Assembly (NCBI GenBank): GCA_041940025.1
Contig: JBGTSY010000003.1
Coordinates: forward strand, 248,001-312,000
Direction of reading: 5' to 3'
Length of the DNA stretch: 64,000 nt
From: UBA5859 sp041940025
GTDB taxonomy: Bacteria; Pseudomonadota; Gammaproteobacteria; UBA5859
Part shown: positions 36,474 to 45,961 of the stretch, piece by piece
Layout: every line of letters starts with the position of its first letter
How positions within the stretch are numbered: position 1 is the stretch's first letter
Made by a program: the position numbers and the translations under genes
The notes under the pieces: generated by a model
What the model saw: the letters and a program-made list of their open reading frames with translations, nothing else
Database searches by the model: none
What the model was told of the DNA's origin: nothing

Positions 36474-37670
36474 TTACTTTAACTCCTGGGAGGAGAGACC
36501 CAAAATATGTCGCGCTACTATGAGCTGCTGGATCTGCTGAGTGCCTTCAAAGATATCTAAAATCTTCGAATCACGAGCAAATTTTTCCAACAACACTTCA
36601 TGAGAATAACCCATCGCATGACACAGCTCCACACAACGCAGGGTAATATAGTTGCCCACTCGCCCGGCTTTGGCTTTCGCCATTGAGGCCTCTTTTGAGT
36701 TGGGTTGGCCATTGTCTGCCATCCAAGCGGCTTTTAAACAGAGCAGACGTGCAGCCTCTAGATCTGCCTCCATGCGATAGAGTTCTGCCTCCAACGCAGT
36801 GGCATTAAAGGTAGTGCGATCATAAGCCGGTTCAACATTTTCTTTTGCGTAGAGATCACGGGTCATATCCAGCGCAGCACGGCCCACACCCACTGCCATC
36901 GCACCAACCGCAGGACGGGTATTGTCGAAGGTCTGCATGACACCACCGAACCCCTTTTTGGTGTCAATTTCTGGTGATCCCAGAATGTGATCTTTTGGAA
37001 TACGCACGTTGTCAAAAGTGATGGCAGCCGTATCGGACACCCGCAGCCCCATTTTCTTCTCCAGGCGCACTTGGTTCACACCGGGTGCATCTTTTGGCAC
37101 CACAAATGATTTTATTGCCGCTTTACCCTTTGTTTTGTCCAGGGTAGCCCAAACCACAATCACCTCACAGCGACCGCCACCAGAAATGAAAATCTTCTCA
37201 CCATTGATGACCCACTCGTCACCATCCAATTTAGCAGTTGTTTGAATATTGGCTGAATCCGATCCGGTGCCTGGCTCAGTGATGGCCATGGATGCCCACT
37301 TTTTGCCAAAAATTTCCATCTGTTCTGGAGTAGCCACGGCAGAGATAGCCGCATTGCCTAAACCCTGGCCCGGAATGGCCATACTCAGTCCGGCATCACC
37401 CCACATCATTTCAATGGCAGCCACAATGCCCATCATGTTGCCGCCGTTCTTAATGGATTCTGCTTGACCCTCTTTTGAAGAAGAGCCGCCACCACCAAGA
37501 CCACCCATGCCGCCTTGACCCATCATTTTGCCAAACGCGTCTAGCTCAGTGGGAACTGCATGCTCAGCGGTATCATATTTACGGGAAATTGGTCGGAACA
37601 TGCTTGACGCCATCTGATGCGTCATTTTTTGAATATTGACTAGCTTCTTTGGTATCTCAAGATTAATCAT
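36474..37670 (-). CDS. Acyl-CoA dehydrogenase, paralogue B with glycine-rich insert
   Basis: 398 aa, closely similar to paralogue A along its whole length, with the same N-terminus pattern (MINLEIPKKLVNIQKMTHQMA) and a shorter Gly/Ser linker (GGMGGLGGGGSSSKEGQ). ITEPGTGSDSAN and FEGTQQIQQ are intact, so it should be active. Middle gene of a three-dehydrogenase group. Substrate specificity is unknown. Confidence 0.92.
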   Translation of the reverse strand: MINLEIPKKLVNIQKMTHQMASSMFRPISRKYDTAEHAVPTELDAFGKMMGQGGMGGLGGGGSSSKEGQAESIKNGGNMMGIVAAIEMMWGDAGLSMAIPGQGLGNAAISAVATPEQMEIFGKKWASMAITEPGTGSDSANIQTTAKLDGDEWVINGEKIFISGGGRCEVIVVWATLDKTKGKAAIKSFVVPKDAPGVNQVRLEKKMGLRVSDTAAITFDNVRIPKDHILGSPEIDTKKGFGGVMQTFDNTRPAVGAMAVGVGRAALDMTRDLYAKENVEPAYDRTTFNATALEAELYRMEADLEAARLLCLKAAWMADNGQPNSKEASMAKAKAGRVGNYITLRCVELCHAMGYSHEVLLEKFARDSKILDIFEGTQQIQQLIVARHILGLSSQELK

Positions 37671-37709
37671 AAAATCTATTCTCTCAATAAATCCAGGAAT
37701 GCTGCGACA

Positions 37710-38828
37710 TCAAAGATGGAAAGTGCCCTCTAAAATGGCCACTGAACGCAGATTCCGATACCAAAGTTCGACCATATGCTCGCGAATAAAACCGTGTCCA
37801 CCGAGCAGTTGCACGCCATTGGTGCCAATTTCCATGGTGCGTTCGCTGGCGAAACTGTGTGCTAGAAACGCTTCTTTGTGAAAATCCAATCCCTGCTCTG
37901 CTTTGCTTGCCGCGCGATAAACCAACAGACGCATTCCCTCTAACTCAATGGCGATGTTTGCCACCATGAACGCCACTGCCTGGCGATGAGAAATGGGATC
38001 GCCAAAAGCCACACGGGTATTGGTGTAGTCCACCACATAAGCCAATACGGCTTCACATACACCAATTGCAGCGGCGCAGACGCCTAATCGAGACAAATCC
38101 ACCAATCGTTGATAGTCAAATTCAACTTCATTTTCTCCCAACAGAGCATCCGCACCCACCTTCACCTCTTCGAGGGTAATTTTGGCTTTGCTCATGGGTC
38201 TTAAGCCCATCGCTTCTTGCGGCTCTGCGCTAATTCCCGCTGCGCCTTTTTCAACTAGGAATGCGGCTGGTTTGCCTTCTAAATTGGCAATCACGACCAG
38301 TAACTCCGCTTCTGCACCGTGAGGGACCAAAGCTTTTACCCCATTCAGCACAAAACCGTCACCTGATGCCGTTGCCGTGGTTTGAATATCTTGCGCATCA
38401 AAGGTGGCTCGAGGCTCCATCAATGCAATGGCCGCAGCAAAGAATGTTTCTTCGGCAAATTTGGGCAAATATTTCTCTTTTTGTTTCGCACTACCTTGAT
38501 CCATGATCAGATTGGCCACACCTAAAGGTGCTAGTGCACCCAATGCAAGAGAGAAATCCCCTTTTCCCAAATCTTCGGCGATGAGCATATTGGAAACAGG
38601 AGACCGCGGCGCCCCGCCTCCACCAAACTCTTCTGGGATAGACATCATATTGACGCCCAGTTCAATAACCTTGTCATAGAAACCTTCTGGCGCAGCAGCG
38701 GCTTCGTCGGCGTCGCGAGAGATAGATCGCATTTCCGATTCTGCAAATCGCGCCATGGTTTCCCGTGTAATGCGTTGATCATCGGTCAGTGTTAAATCAA
38801 AAGGGAGATCTTGTTTTGCCTCAGCCAT
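37710..38828 (-). CDS. Acyl-CoA dehydrogenase, divergent third member
   Basis: 372 aa; first gene of the group, 39 bp upstream of paralogue B. It is much less similar to the other two. FAD-block variant LMEPRATFDAQDIQTTA replaces the usual TEPxxGSD, while QLLGGHGFIREH and LEGTFHL are at the C-terminus; it ends only three residues after EGT, lacking the normal final helix part. Such partners often form heteromeric dehydrogenases, one subunit being divergent, so it may pair with A or B (inference). Confidence 0.88.
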   Translation of the reverse strand: MAEAKQDLPFDLTLTDDQRITRETMARFAESEMRSISRDADEAAAAPEGFYDKVIELGVNMMSIPEEFGGGGAPRSPVSNMLIAEDLGKGDFSLALGALAPLGVANLIMDQGSAKQKEKYLPKFAEETFFAAAIALMEPRATFDAQDIQTTATASGDGFVLNGVKALVPHGAEAELLVVIANLEGKPAAFLVEKGAAGISAEPQEAMGLRPMSKAKITLEEVKVGADALLGENEVEFDYQRLVDLSRLGVCAAAIGVCEAVLAYVVDYTNTRVAFGDPISHRQAVAFMVANIAIELEGMRLLVYRAASKAEQGLDFHKEAFLAHSFASERTMEIGTNGVQLLGGHGFIREHMVELWYRNLRSVAILEGTFHL

Positions 38829-39397
38829 TATTCTGGTTCCTCTTCATCTTCTCGAGAATTACTTCGCTATTCGTCGCAGACAGTTGTCTAAGCGGTGCCA
38901 ATACCTAATTGGTTGCAATAGAGAGCCTTCTTACTAGACGTTTATATAAATATAAGCTACTAAAACATCAGCCAAAAAACTCTGCACATACCTTTGTGAG
39001 CCAAATAGGTCTGCTGGCGCGGAGCGCAGTTTATCAGCTAATGCTAAAAAACCAAAATCACCAGAATGTTTAGGGACGCCCCTCGCTCCATGGGACCTAG
39101 AGTGGCATGCTCTAATGAGAGAACTGAACTTTCTGGAATGGAGGAGAATAGATTTGCAGCAGGCCGCCGGAAGTTTCGGTCACTTAAGAAAATTATTTTT
39201 TTGAACCTGCTTTTCTTACCCTAACCTACTCGATCTGCCTTGCCTATCTTGTGTTTGTACCATCGACCATAGCGCGTAGTTCTTAGGGCACAATGCCTTG
39301 CAGCTATTGCGTCCGACGGTCCTATCAAAGTTGTCCATATAAGAGACTTTAATATTTTATTTTGAACACGCGAGGGATGGTTGAACTAAAAGTCAAT
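38829..39397. other. Intergenic region
   Basis: 570 bp. It must include the promoter of the dehydrogenase operon. No gene supported; GC falls towards the Rhs-tip region. Confidence 0.4.
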
Positions 39398-39832
39398 TTA
39401 ATCAGGTTTCTTGCAAAATTCTTTAGAGTAACTTTCCAGTAAGTCTTGGAAATTTGGGCCTACCATATAAAAATAGGTCTCGTTGTCGTATATGAGTACT
39501 TCTCTTTCTGGTTCTTTAATCTCCCACCAATCTCCTTCACAATCTAGTTTTACTGCATTACTTTCTGTGAAACGTTTTACTACTTCGTTAAAATTAGGGC
39601 TATTACTTCGTAAGCCATAATAGAATACGCTATCAGCTGACGTCCCACTGTAAAATACATGTCTTGTTTCGAAGTTAATTAGGAATCTCCTTGGTATCTC
39701 GATAACTTCTCCTTTAATAAACACAGGTGTGTTTTTGTAGTAATTCATGACATAGAGCCGAGTAAATATATCTGCAATAATCAGAATTCCGATTATTATT
39801 AACCAAGTTTTAAATTCTGATTTTATAGTCAA
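39398..39832 (-). CDS. Small membrane-anchored protein, Rhs-linked paralogue 1
   Basis: 144 aa with an N-terminal membrane segment (residues 9-29). The second half (NAVKLDCEGDWW...YMVGPNFQDLL) aligns with the protein of 40091-40546 (NAEKIDCVGEWL...FVGYNFKDFY), so they are paralogues. Arrays of paralogous small proteins behind Rhs tips are commonly immunity proteins. No named family is recognised. Low GC unlike the neighbours. Confidence 0.65.
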   Translation of the reverse strand: MTIKSEFKTWLIIIGILIIADIFTRLYVMNYYKNTPVFIKGEVIEIPRRFLINFETRHVFYSGTSADSVFYYGLRSNSPNFNEVVKRFTESNAVKLDCEGDWWEIKEPEREVLIYDNETYFYMVGPNFQDLLESYSKEFCKKPD

Positions 39833-40045
39833 TTATTTACAATTCTTGAGAGTATAATTTTCCAATAGTTTTTGGAGTTTTGACTGAGAAACAGACTCTA
39901 GTGATTCGTTAAATATTTCGCCAATATTTTCGGCAGTTTCAAAAACAAGCTCATCACTTATGTTTTTTCTTTCTACAAAATGCGGCTGTCCAGTTTCTGG
40001 ATTTTCATACAATATGCCATAGCTCTTAGGTAGCAATAACTGCAA
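39833..40045 (-). CDS. Short hypothetical protein, possibly a truncated third paralogue
   Basis: 70 aa from a TTG start with no good ribosome binding site. The frame stays open upstream to the TAG that ends the 40091-40546 gene, so it may be a degraded continuation or a paralogue that lost its N-terminus. Its end (LQKLLENYTLKNC) resembles the end of paralogue 1 (FQDLLESYSKEFC). Borderline gene. Confidence 0.4.
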   Translation of the reverse strand: MQLLLPKSYGILYENPETGQPHFVERKNISDELVFETAENIGEIFNESLESVSQSKLQKLLENYTLKNCK

Positions 40046-40090
40046 GGCATCCCGACATACGGTCTTACGTTGCTTTCTGGCATCACGCTT

Positions 40091-40546
40091 CTATTCACAA
40101 TAATCCTCATAATATAGCGAATAGAAATCTTTAAAATTATATCCAACAAATAACATAAAATAATCATCGTGAGTCACTAGAACGTGTTTTGTTGGATTTT
40201 CAAATTTCAACCACTCACCCACGCAATCAATTTTTTCTGCATTGTTTTGAACAAAATATTCCTTAAGTTCCTCATTACTTTCTTTATTTTCTTCCAGAAC
40301 CGCATAGTAAATACGATTGCCCTTTTTATGCCAAAGAAATCTGCTTAACTCTGAGTTAATATTTAGATCATAGCTCCTTGGCGCTCTCAATAAATTGTCG
40401 TCTACTACTACATATCTTTCAAAAGTACAATACAACCAAAGAATTCCAAGAACCAATCCAATAAAAAATACAATAAAAAACGCCTTCACAAAGAGATACA
40501 GTTCCTTTTTATATTTTCGTAATATTGAATTCCCTTCTTTCAACAC
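40091..40546 (-). CDS. Small membrane-anchored protein, Rhs-linked paralogue 2
   Basis: 151 aa with a membrane segment at residues 18-40. Paralogue of the 39398-39832 product (shared C-terminal pattern DCxGxW...GxNFxD). It follows the Rhs-tip remnant on the same strand by 23 bp, the place of an immunity gene. The function is inferred from position only. Confidence 0.65.
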   Translation of the reverse strand: MLKEGNSILRKYKKELYLFVKAFFIVFFIGLVLGILWLYCTFERYVVVDDNLLRAPRSYDLNINSELSRFLWHKKGNRIYYAVLEENKESNEELKEYFVQNNAEKIDCVGEWLKFENPTKHVLVTHDDYFMLFVGYNFKDFYSLYYEDYCE

Positions 40547-40568
40547 ATTAGTTACACACCTATTTTTT

Positions 40569-40955
40569 CTAACGAATAGGACAATAATTTAGTTCATCTA
40601 TCAGTTTCTTAGAACCAGGTGGAACAGTCTCTGCCGCTGTGTGCAGTAGGTCTAGAACTTCTACCGCCGTTTCCACAAAATCTTCTCTACTATCATTTAG
40701 CTTTACTTCAATATTCAGTTTTCCGGTTTCTGGATCAACTTCTAAAGCGGGCCCCCTATTCTTTCCATCAATACGATCATTAACATTATTTACAAAATCA
40801 TTTTAGATCAACATGCATTATCGGATTTTGCAATACATAACCGTATAAATTTAACCCACCATCAAACCGAATTGGATCCTTAGTAGTCCATCGCCCAATC
40901 TCTGCATCATAGTCATGGGCATCACATGGAGTCTGTGCGGTGTGAACACACGTAA
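40569..40955 (-). pseudogene. Rhs core C-terminus and toxin-tip remnant, frameshifted
   Basis: Read on the - strand, 40955-40800 encodes an Rhs-core end (VHTAQTPCDAHDYDAEIGRW, then TTKDPIRFDGGLNLYGYVL, then NPIMHVD). The frame ends at a TGA right after, and a one-base shift gives the next 75 residues (DFVNNVNDRIDGKNRG ... DELNYCPIR), which would be the variable tip. The large N-terminal part of the Rhs protein is absent; the fragment begins beside the nitroreductase stop. It is an orphan tip left by rearrangement, followed by putative immunity genes. Confidence 0.8.
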
Positions 40956-40960
40956 ATAAT

Positions 40961-41623
40961 TTATAGATAGTAACTGATGGACTCGTCTAGCGGTACGCGG
41001 GAGGTGCGGTATTGGTTAATGGCATGTTCCATGTCGGCATAGCCAAATGAGATCCCGCATACTAATTTTAAATTGTCGGCGATTTGAAATCGTTGGCGAA
41101 TGAAGTCTGGATAGGACGCGAGTGCGGCTTGCGCCACCGCATCCACGCCTTCATTTTTCGCTGCCAGCAACACAGAGTTGACGTAGAGCCCGCAGTCGAC
41201 GCCGCCATAAAACCCAAAATGATCGTCCAAGAAAATAAACATCGCGTGAGGGGCATCAAAAAAACGAAAATTCTGCATCGTTTGCTTCATGCCTGCCATT
41301 CGATCTTCTTTGGGAATGCCGATGGAATCATACAGCTGAAATCCGCACTCTTTTCGTCTGCCTTTGTAGGGTTCCACATACTGAGTGGGAAAGGGGAAAT
41401 CGGTTTTAGGAAAGTGACCTGACTGCACATGATCCCACAGTGCCTCCCGTAATTGATCGGTATGCTCCCCACCCGTGACAATCACTTTCCACGGCTGGGT
41501 GTTACACCAAGAGGGCGTCAACTGTGCCAAAGCTAAAATTTTCTCAATGGTTTCCTGAGGAACCTGTTTGTCCAAATACTTGCGAATGCTGAGTCGTTCG
41601 TGCATTAAAGATTCGAATTCCAT
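40961..41623 (-). CDS. Nitroreductase family protein
   Basis: 220 aa. FMN-binding RLSIRKYLDKQVP (residues 10-22), TPSWCNTQPWKVIVTGG (36-52) and the late GISFGYAD are the family blocks. These enzymes use NAD(P)H to reduce nitro, quinone or flavin substrates. It follows the Rieske gene by 80 bp on the same strand and probably shares its operon. The Rhs remnant abuts its 3' end. Confidence 0.9.
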   Translation of the reverse strand: MEFESLMHERLSIRKYLDKQVPQETIEKILALAQLTPSWCNTQPWKVIVTGGEHTDQLREALWDHVQSGHFPKTDFPFPTQYVEPYKGRRKECGFQLYDSIGIPKEDRMAGMKQTMQNFRFFDAPHAMFIFLDDHFGFYGGVDCGLYVNSVLLAAKNEGVDAVAQAALASYPDFIRQRFQIADNLKLVCGISFGYADMEHAINQYRTSRVPLDESISYYL

Positions 41624-41705
41624 AAGAGTCCTCTTTCCGTTTGGTCAATGACTCAGGTTATCAGTTCACTTTGATAAACGCTCATCGGTAAGTAGGAAGT
41701 GATAA

Positions 41706-42053
41706 CTAGTCAATGTCCACGTACACCATGCCGTCTTCAATTTTGGTGGCATAGGTCTGCAAACATTTTTCACCACGAATAACATTCAATAACTGGACGC
41801 CAGGCGGAAAGTTCGCCCACTTCACCACCTCACCTGTTTTGATATCAAATTCGGCGCGATGCAATGGACACCGTACTTTGCCTGATTCTATTTTTCCTTT
41901 TTCTAAAGGCGCAAAGGTATGGGTGCAAGATCGTTGTGTGGCAAAGAAACCTTCTTCTAAATGATAGAGAACAATATTGGTGCCGTTGAGGCTAAACTTC
42001 GCCATCATGCCCACATCCATCGCTGCTGCCGGACAAACTTTTTCAAAACTCAT
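41706..42053 (-). CDS. Rieske [2Fe-2S] ferredoxin-type protein
   Basis: 115 aa, a stand-alone Rieske domain. Ligands CTH (residues 43-45) and CPLH (62-65) are in the correct order and spacing. Such proteins pass electrons to oxygenases; the ferredoxin reductase at 42610-43695 is a plausible electron donor, with the MAPEG gene between them. No oxygenase subunit is in the cluster. Confidence 0.9.
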   Translation of the reverse strand: MSFEKVCPAAAMDVGMMAKFSLNGTNIVLYHLEEGFFATQRSCTHTFAPLEKGKIESGKVRCPLHRAEFDIKTGEVVKWANFPPGVQLLNVIRGEKCLQTYATKIEDGMVYVDID

Positions 42054-42105
42054 GACTGTCTCCTTTAACTTTTCTTTGTTTTGTGGTTGTGTTTTATGAT
42101 TGTGT

Positions 42106-42522
42106 TTAGTAATTCATGATCCCCAAGATCACCAAGTAAATATATAAAGTGGCAATTAACCCAACCGTATAGGCCACTGTTCTCAGTGGCGTGATACCCG
42201 CTAAATACACAATTGGGTGTACCAATCTCGATACCAAAAAAGTCACTGCGGCAACGGATGTGCCTAGTGTAAATGCTTCCAGATTAGCCGCGAGTAAAAC
42301 GGCTACTGCAAAAGGGATGAAATTCTCCTGATAGTTTGCAAAGGCTCGCTCCGCCCTGGCACCGAATTGAGACAATGCGCTGGGGTCGATACCATCCCGC
42401 GCAGAAGTCATAAACGCCACACCATAAGCTTGAAACTTAGTGGCAGTATGCAAATAGATTAATCCCACATATAGAAATACGGATGCGATTAACATTTTTA
42501 ACTCTATGGCAATGGGCGTCAT
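42106..42522 (-). CDS. MAPEG-family membrane protein
   Basis: 138 aa with four membrane helices. The signature RAERAFANYQENFIPFAVAVLLAA (residues 51-74) carries the Arg, Asn and Glu of the family. It is only distantly like the MAPEG protein at 15974. It lies inside the Rieske/reductase/nitroreductase group, which hints at a role in detoxifying or oxidising lipophilic compounds. Confidence 0.85.
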   Translation of the reverse strand: MTPIAIELKMLIASVFLYVGLIYLHTATKFQAYGVAFMTSARDGIDPSALSQFGARAERAFANYQENFIPFAVAVLLAANLEAFTLGTSVAAVTFLVSRLVHPIVYLAGITPLRTVAYTVGLIATLYIYLVILGIMNY

Positions 42523-42609
42523 CCCTATCTCCAGTTATCTCAGAATGGAACTCAACTACTGTACGATGGACTGCTCCCTAACATATGATTTTGCTTGCAG
42601 TCCACACAA

Positions 42610-43695
42610 TCACTTTTCTGGAGTGTGACTCTTATCTAAAAATTTGTCGTAATGTATTTCAGATTCCGGCATGCCTTTTTCTTCGAGCACCTGCATCGCC
42701 GCGTCGATCATTGGCGGCGGACCACACATATAAGCACTGGCTTGCGCCACATCAAAATCTTGTTGGCCAATGAACTCTGTCACCATACCTCTCGGACCTT
42801 GCCAATCGCTATCCTCGGGCTCTTCCGATAGCACAGGAATAAAATTAAACTTTCCAGACCAGCGATTACGAATGTTTTCCATCTCTTTTTCACAGTACAC
42901 ATCTTTCTGGGTGCGCGCACCGTATAGATAGACCACCTCGCGAGTGCAATTTTGTGTGGCCGCATGTTCTAAAATCGCTTTTAAAGGTGCCATTCCACTA
43001 CCACCGGCGATGCATAACATCGGTTTACGGCTGGCTTTTAAATGGAAGGTGCCTAATGGACCATCGACTTTTACCTCAGCGCCTGCTCTGTCTTCGGCAT
43101 GGATCCAATCTGTTAAGGCGCCACCTGGCACGTGTCTAATATGAAAGGTCACCCGTGAGTTACCACCCGACAGTGGCGGCTCTGCGAATGAATAAGAGCG
43201 CGCTTCTTCAATGACGCCAGGCACACTGACATCTGCATATTGCCCCGCCGTGTACTCAATCGGTTGCACCAGATCGATAGTCACTGCCAGAATATCGTGG
43301 GTCAGTGCCTCTGTCTTGGCGATGGTGCCCGCGATGACTTTTTCTTGCACCATCTCCATGTCGTCTTCGAGTTCAGACACCTCTACCACTACGGCTGATC
43401 GTGGCTGTGCCTGACAGGCTAAAATGTATCCCTCGCGTAATTCTTCTTCGCTCAACACATAAGAGGTATCCGTCAACTGTTTCACATCACCTTCGATTAA
43501 TTTACAACGACAAGATAGGCAACTCCCCACTCGACAACTATGTGGAAATGGGATGCCTGCGGCAAGGGCGGCTTGTAAGATGCTCTCCTTGGGTTTCACC
43601 TCGATAGACTTGGGCGACCCACCTGTTGCGGTACGTATCTCCACGGGGAGAGGTTCTTGACTGACTTTGTTCCTCTTTAAAAATCCAAACACCAT
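42610..43695 (-). CDS. Ferredoxin-NAD(P)H oxidoreductase with N-terminal [2Fe-2S] domain
   Basis: 361 aa. Residues 12-105 form a plant-type ferredoxin (CRVGSCLSCRCK ... ILACQ: C-x4-C-x2-C and a distant Cys). Then comes the FAD domain (ARSYSFAEPP, the RxYS motif near 165) and the NAD domain (CIAGGSGMAPLKAIL near 228; MCGPPPMIDA near 323). It is the reductase type of oxygenase systems such as dioxygenase or xylene monooxygenase electron chains. First gene of the four-gene redox group. Confidence 0.9.
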   Translation of the reverse strand: MVFGFLKRNKVSQEPLPVEIRTATGGSPKSIEVKPKESILQAALAAGIPFPHSCRVGSCLSCRCKLIEGDVKQLTDTSYVLSEEELREGYILACQAQPRSAVVVEVSELEDDMEMVQEKVIAGTIAKTEALTHDILAVTIDLVQPIEYTAGQYADVSVPGVIEEARSYSFAEPPLSGGNSRVTFHIRHVPGGALTDWIHAEDRAGAEVKVDGPLGTFHLKASRKPMLCIAGGSGMAPLKAILEHAATQNCTREVVYLYGARTQKDVYCEKEMENIRNRWSGKFNFIPVLSEEPEDSDWQGPRGMVTEFIGQQDFDVAQASAYMCGPPPMIDAAMQVLEEKGMPESEIHYDKFLDKSHTPEK

Positions 43696-44389
43696 ACTGC
43701 GCTATCCTGTCTATTTATTAATAAAAACGAAGAAGAATGTACACGTCTTTTACGCTGCGTGTTCCTGCATACTTGCTTGATTCTTAAGCCATTTCTAATT
43801 TTATTAAAATTTAACCACGGCACTAATTCGGTCCAACTGTAGCCAAACTACTCTATGATTGCAAGCTGTTGAAAGGCCAGCCAAATCGAGCACTTTGCGT
43901 CACCACTTTGGAGTCTGCTCTATTCTCAGAGTGGGACTCCTTGTGCCAACCAATTGCTGGCACATCTTCCGCATCCGATGTGCTGAGTGACCATGCCACA
44001 TGCACACTTGTGCGTCTCAAATGGCCCGCCGTACGGGTACACCAAGCTTCCATTGGATGCGCCCCCTGTCTCGCCCGTCACATGACTTGCGCTTGAGGTT
44101 GATTGATTAAACTCATTAATTTGAACGCAACCATGCAGAAAAGCGGCGGTCTAAGATACCCCCGCCCGCCCACCTATGCAGATATAACCAACAAACAGAT
44201 GCTGATTTGTCCTCATGCTCGACAGTGCAATTAAAAAATAAAGTGCCTAAGCATCTCTATGACAAAGAGAAATTCACCTATTTTCAAAAATTTAAGGGGC
44301 TTTCCAATTTGCTTTCCACAACCAAGCTCAATATGATCTACGCCCTTGCGATATTGTCCAAGAACCTCAAGCGACAATATTGAACTGAA
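43696..44389. other. Long intergenic region
   Basis: 690 bp. Overlapping frames on both strands at 43853-44096 look non-coding. It must hold the promoters of the divergent reductase and 44390 genes. No RNA gene recognised. Confidence 0.4.
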
Positions 44390-44908
44390 ATGCGAATCGA
44401 TAACCAAGAGACGATAGCCATGCCCGTACCACGTGATATCGCGGAAGAAGTGTTAGAGAACATTTTGAGCGAAAACTTTGTGCCCTTGTTTTTACATCTC
44501 ACCATGGAGCTGGTGAACAAAATGATGGAAATGATGCAAGGACCACGGCCGCAAATCCAGATTTCTGAGTTTGTTGAACCGTTGCAACTTAAAAAAACCA
44601 AGATCAAAATTAAGGATATGACGGTGATTTATAAAACGCCACCCATGACTATCACCACCGAGTGGGTATACATGGATGACAACTATCGAATACGCGATCT
44701 CTCTTACAAACCCAATTGGATATGGGCACTACTACATTTTAGAACTATGAAACAGGTGAAAGAGAAAATGGAAGCCGCCAGAGCGCAGGCGGAGGCCGAC
44801 GCGCAAGAAGCGGCTCGTCTGGCAGAAGAAAAAGCCCAAGCAAAACTGGAGGCCGAATCTGCTACAACAAAAGAGCCAAGCAACGCACCTGCACAAGGGC
44901 AGTCGTGA
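44390..44908 (+). CDS. Hypothetical protein with C-terminal coiled coil
   Basis: 172 aa; ATG at 44390, or 44420 (MPVPRDIAEE). The N-terminal 110 residues are of mixed type; the last 55 form an Ala/Glu/Gln-rich coiled coil (AARAQAEADAQEAARLAEEKAQAKLEA is interrupted only by short breaks) ending in a Pro/Gln-rich tail. No signal peptide and no recognised family. It is followed by the transaldolase-family gene after 110 bp on the same strand. Confidence 0.65.
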   Translation: MRIDNQETIAMPVPRDIAEEVLENILSENFVPLFLHLTMELVNKMMEMMQGPRPQIQISEFVEPLQLKKTKIKIKDMTVIYKTPPMTITTEWVYMDDNYRIRDLSYKPNWIWALLHFRTMKQVKEKMEAARAQAEADAQEAARLAEEKAQAKLEAESATTKEPSNAPAQGQS

Positions 44909-45019
44909 ATCACTCTGCCACAAGTTCTAATGTTAAGTTTTCTAAAGTGGCGCCCGCTCTGTTCTTGTCTACCGGATTTTTAACCCGTTCATATCGACTG
45001 TGATCCTAAGGAATACACC

Positions 45020-45934
45020 ATGCTAAGACCCGCCTCAATTTCCGCCGCCAACCTTCACCGACGGCGTCAGATGACTGCGGTGAATCCAGAAAATCACCCA
45101 GCCAAACTGGGCCCGCGCATTTTCGCCGATACGGCAGACATTGCCGAGATCCAACCACTTTTTGATGCCGGGATTATTAACGGTGTGACCACCAATCCCA
45201 CCTTATTGAAAAAGGCGGGCGCAGATTCTTGGGAAAGCTCTCTGCGCATATTAAAAGACATTTTGGCGTTGTTAGATCCCTACCCTGTGAGTCTCGAACT
45301 CACTGAACTCACCGAGACCGGCATGTTACAACAAGCACAGGAGTTGGCTTCACTGGGTCAAAACAGTGTGATTAAAGTGCCCGTAGGCGGCTACCAAGCG
45401 GTCAATGAGGACTATGATCCCTTCACCGGATTAAAAGTGTTGCGGGCGTTATGGCAACAAGACATCAAAACCAATGCCACTTTGATTTTTAACACCACGC
45501 AGGCGTTTTGGGCAGCCAATGCAGGCGCGACTTATGTGAGCCCATTTTTGGGACGTCTGGCAGATTACTGCTATCAAAATGATCTGCCGGAAAAAGCGCC
45601 GGGTAATGCACTGTACATAGTAGAAGACCACAAAAATTCTCGTGGCGACCAAAACGTCTATAATACTGAATATGTCGCCAGTGGTGGTGCCATTAAAGAC
45701 GCCGGGGTCAGACTGATCCATGAGATTGTCACTGTGTTTGCCAATTATGACATTCAAACTGAAGTCCTGGCTGCCAGTGTGCGACACGCCGTTCAACTTT
45801 CTGAAGTCTTACTCGCAGGGGCAGACATCTTAACCGTACCCGCAAAGGTATTAATGCAAGTTGCGGATCACCCCCTTTCGAGTGCGGGGATGAAAACGTT
45901 CTTTGAAGATTCGAAGGCATTTACAAGCGAATGA
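45020..45934 (+). CDS. Transaldolase family protein (FSA-like)
   Basis: 304 aa with AAGGA 7 nt before ATG. The TIM-barrel blocks are clear: FADTADIAEI (35-44), GVTTNPTLLKKA (54-65), VIKVPVGGYQAV (Schiff-base Lys candidate near 118), TLIFNTTQAFWAANAGATYVSPFLGR (150-175). It is shorter than TalB and longer than fructose-6-phosphate aldolase, and could act as either. The first 30 residues are extra to the core, so ATG 45071 may also be considered. Confidence 0.85.
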   Translation: MLRPASISAANLHRRRQMTAVNPENHPAKLGPRIFADTADIAEIQPLFDAGIINGVTTNPTLLKKAGADSWESSLRILKDILALLDPYPVSLELTELTETGMLQQAQELASLGQNSVIKVPVGGYQAVNEDYDPFTGLKVLRALWQQDIKTNATLIFNTTQAFWAANAGATYVSPFLGRLADYCYQNDLPEKAPGNALYIVEDHKNSRGDQNVYNTEYVASGGAIKDAGVRLIHEIVTVFANYDIQTEVLAASVRHAVQLSEVLLAGADILTVPAKVLMQVADHPLSSAGMKTFFEDSKAFTSE

Positions 45935-45961
45935 CACACAACACTAAAGGCATCCATCACC

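Noticed and set aside
43853..44096. Overlapping frames on both strands
   Set aside because: No ribosome binding sites, no recognisable protein pattern; codon use looks random.
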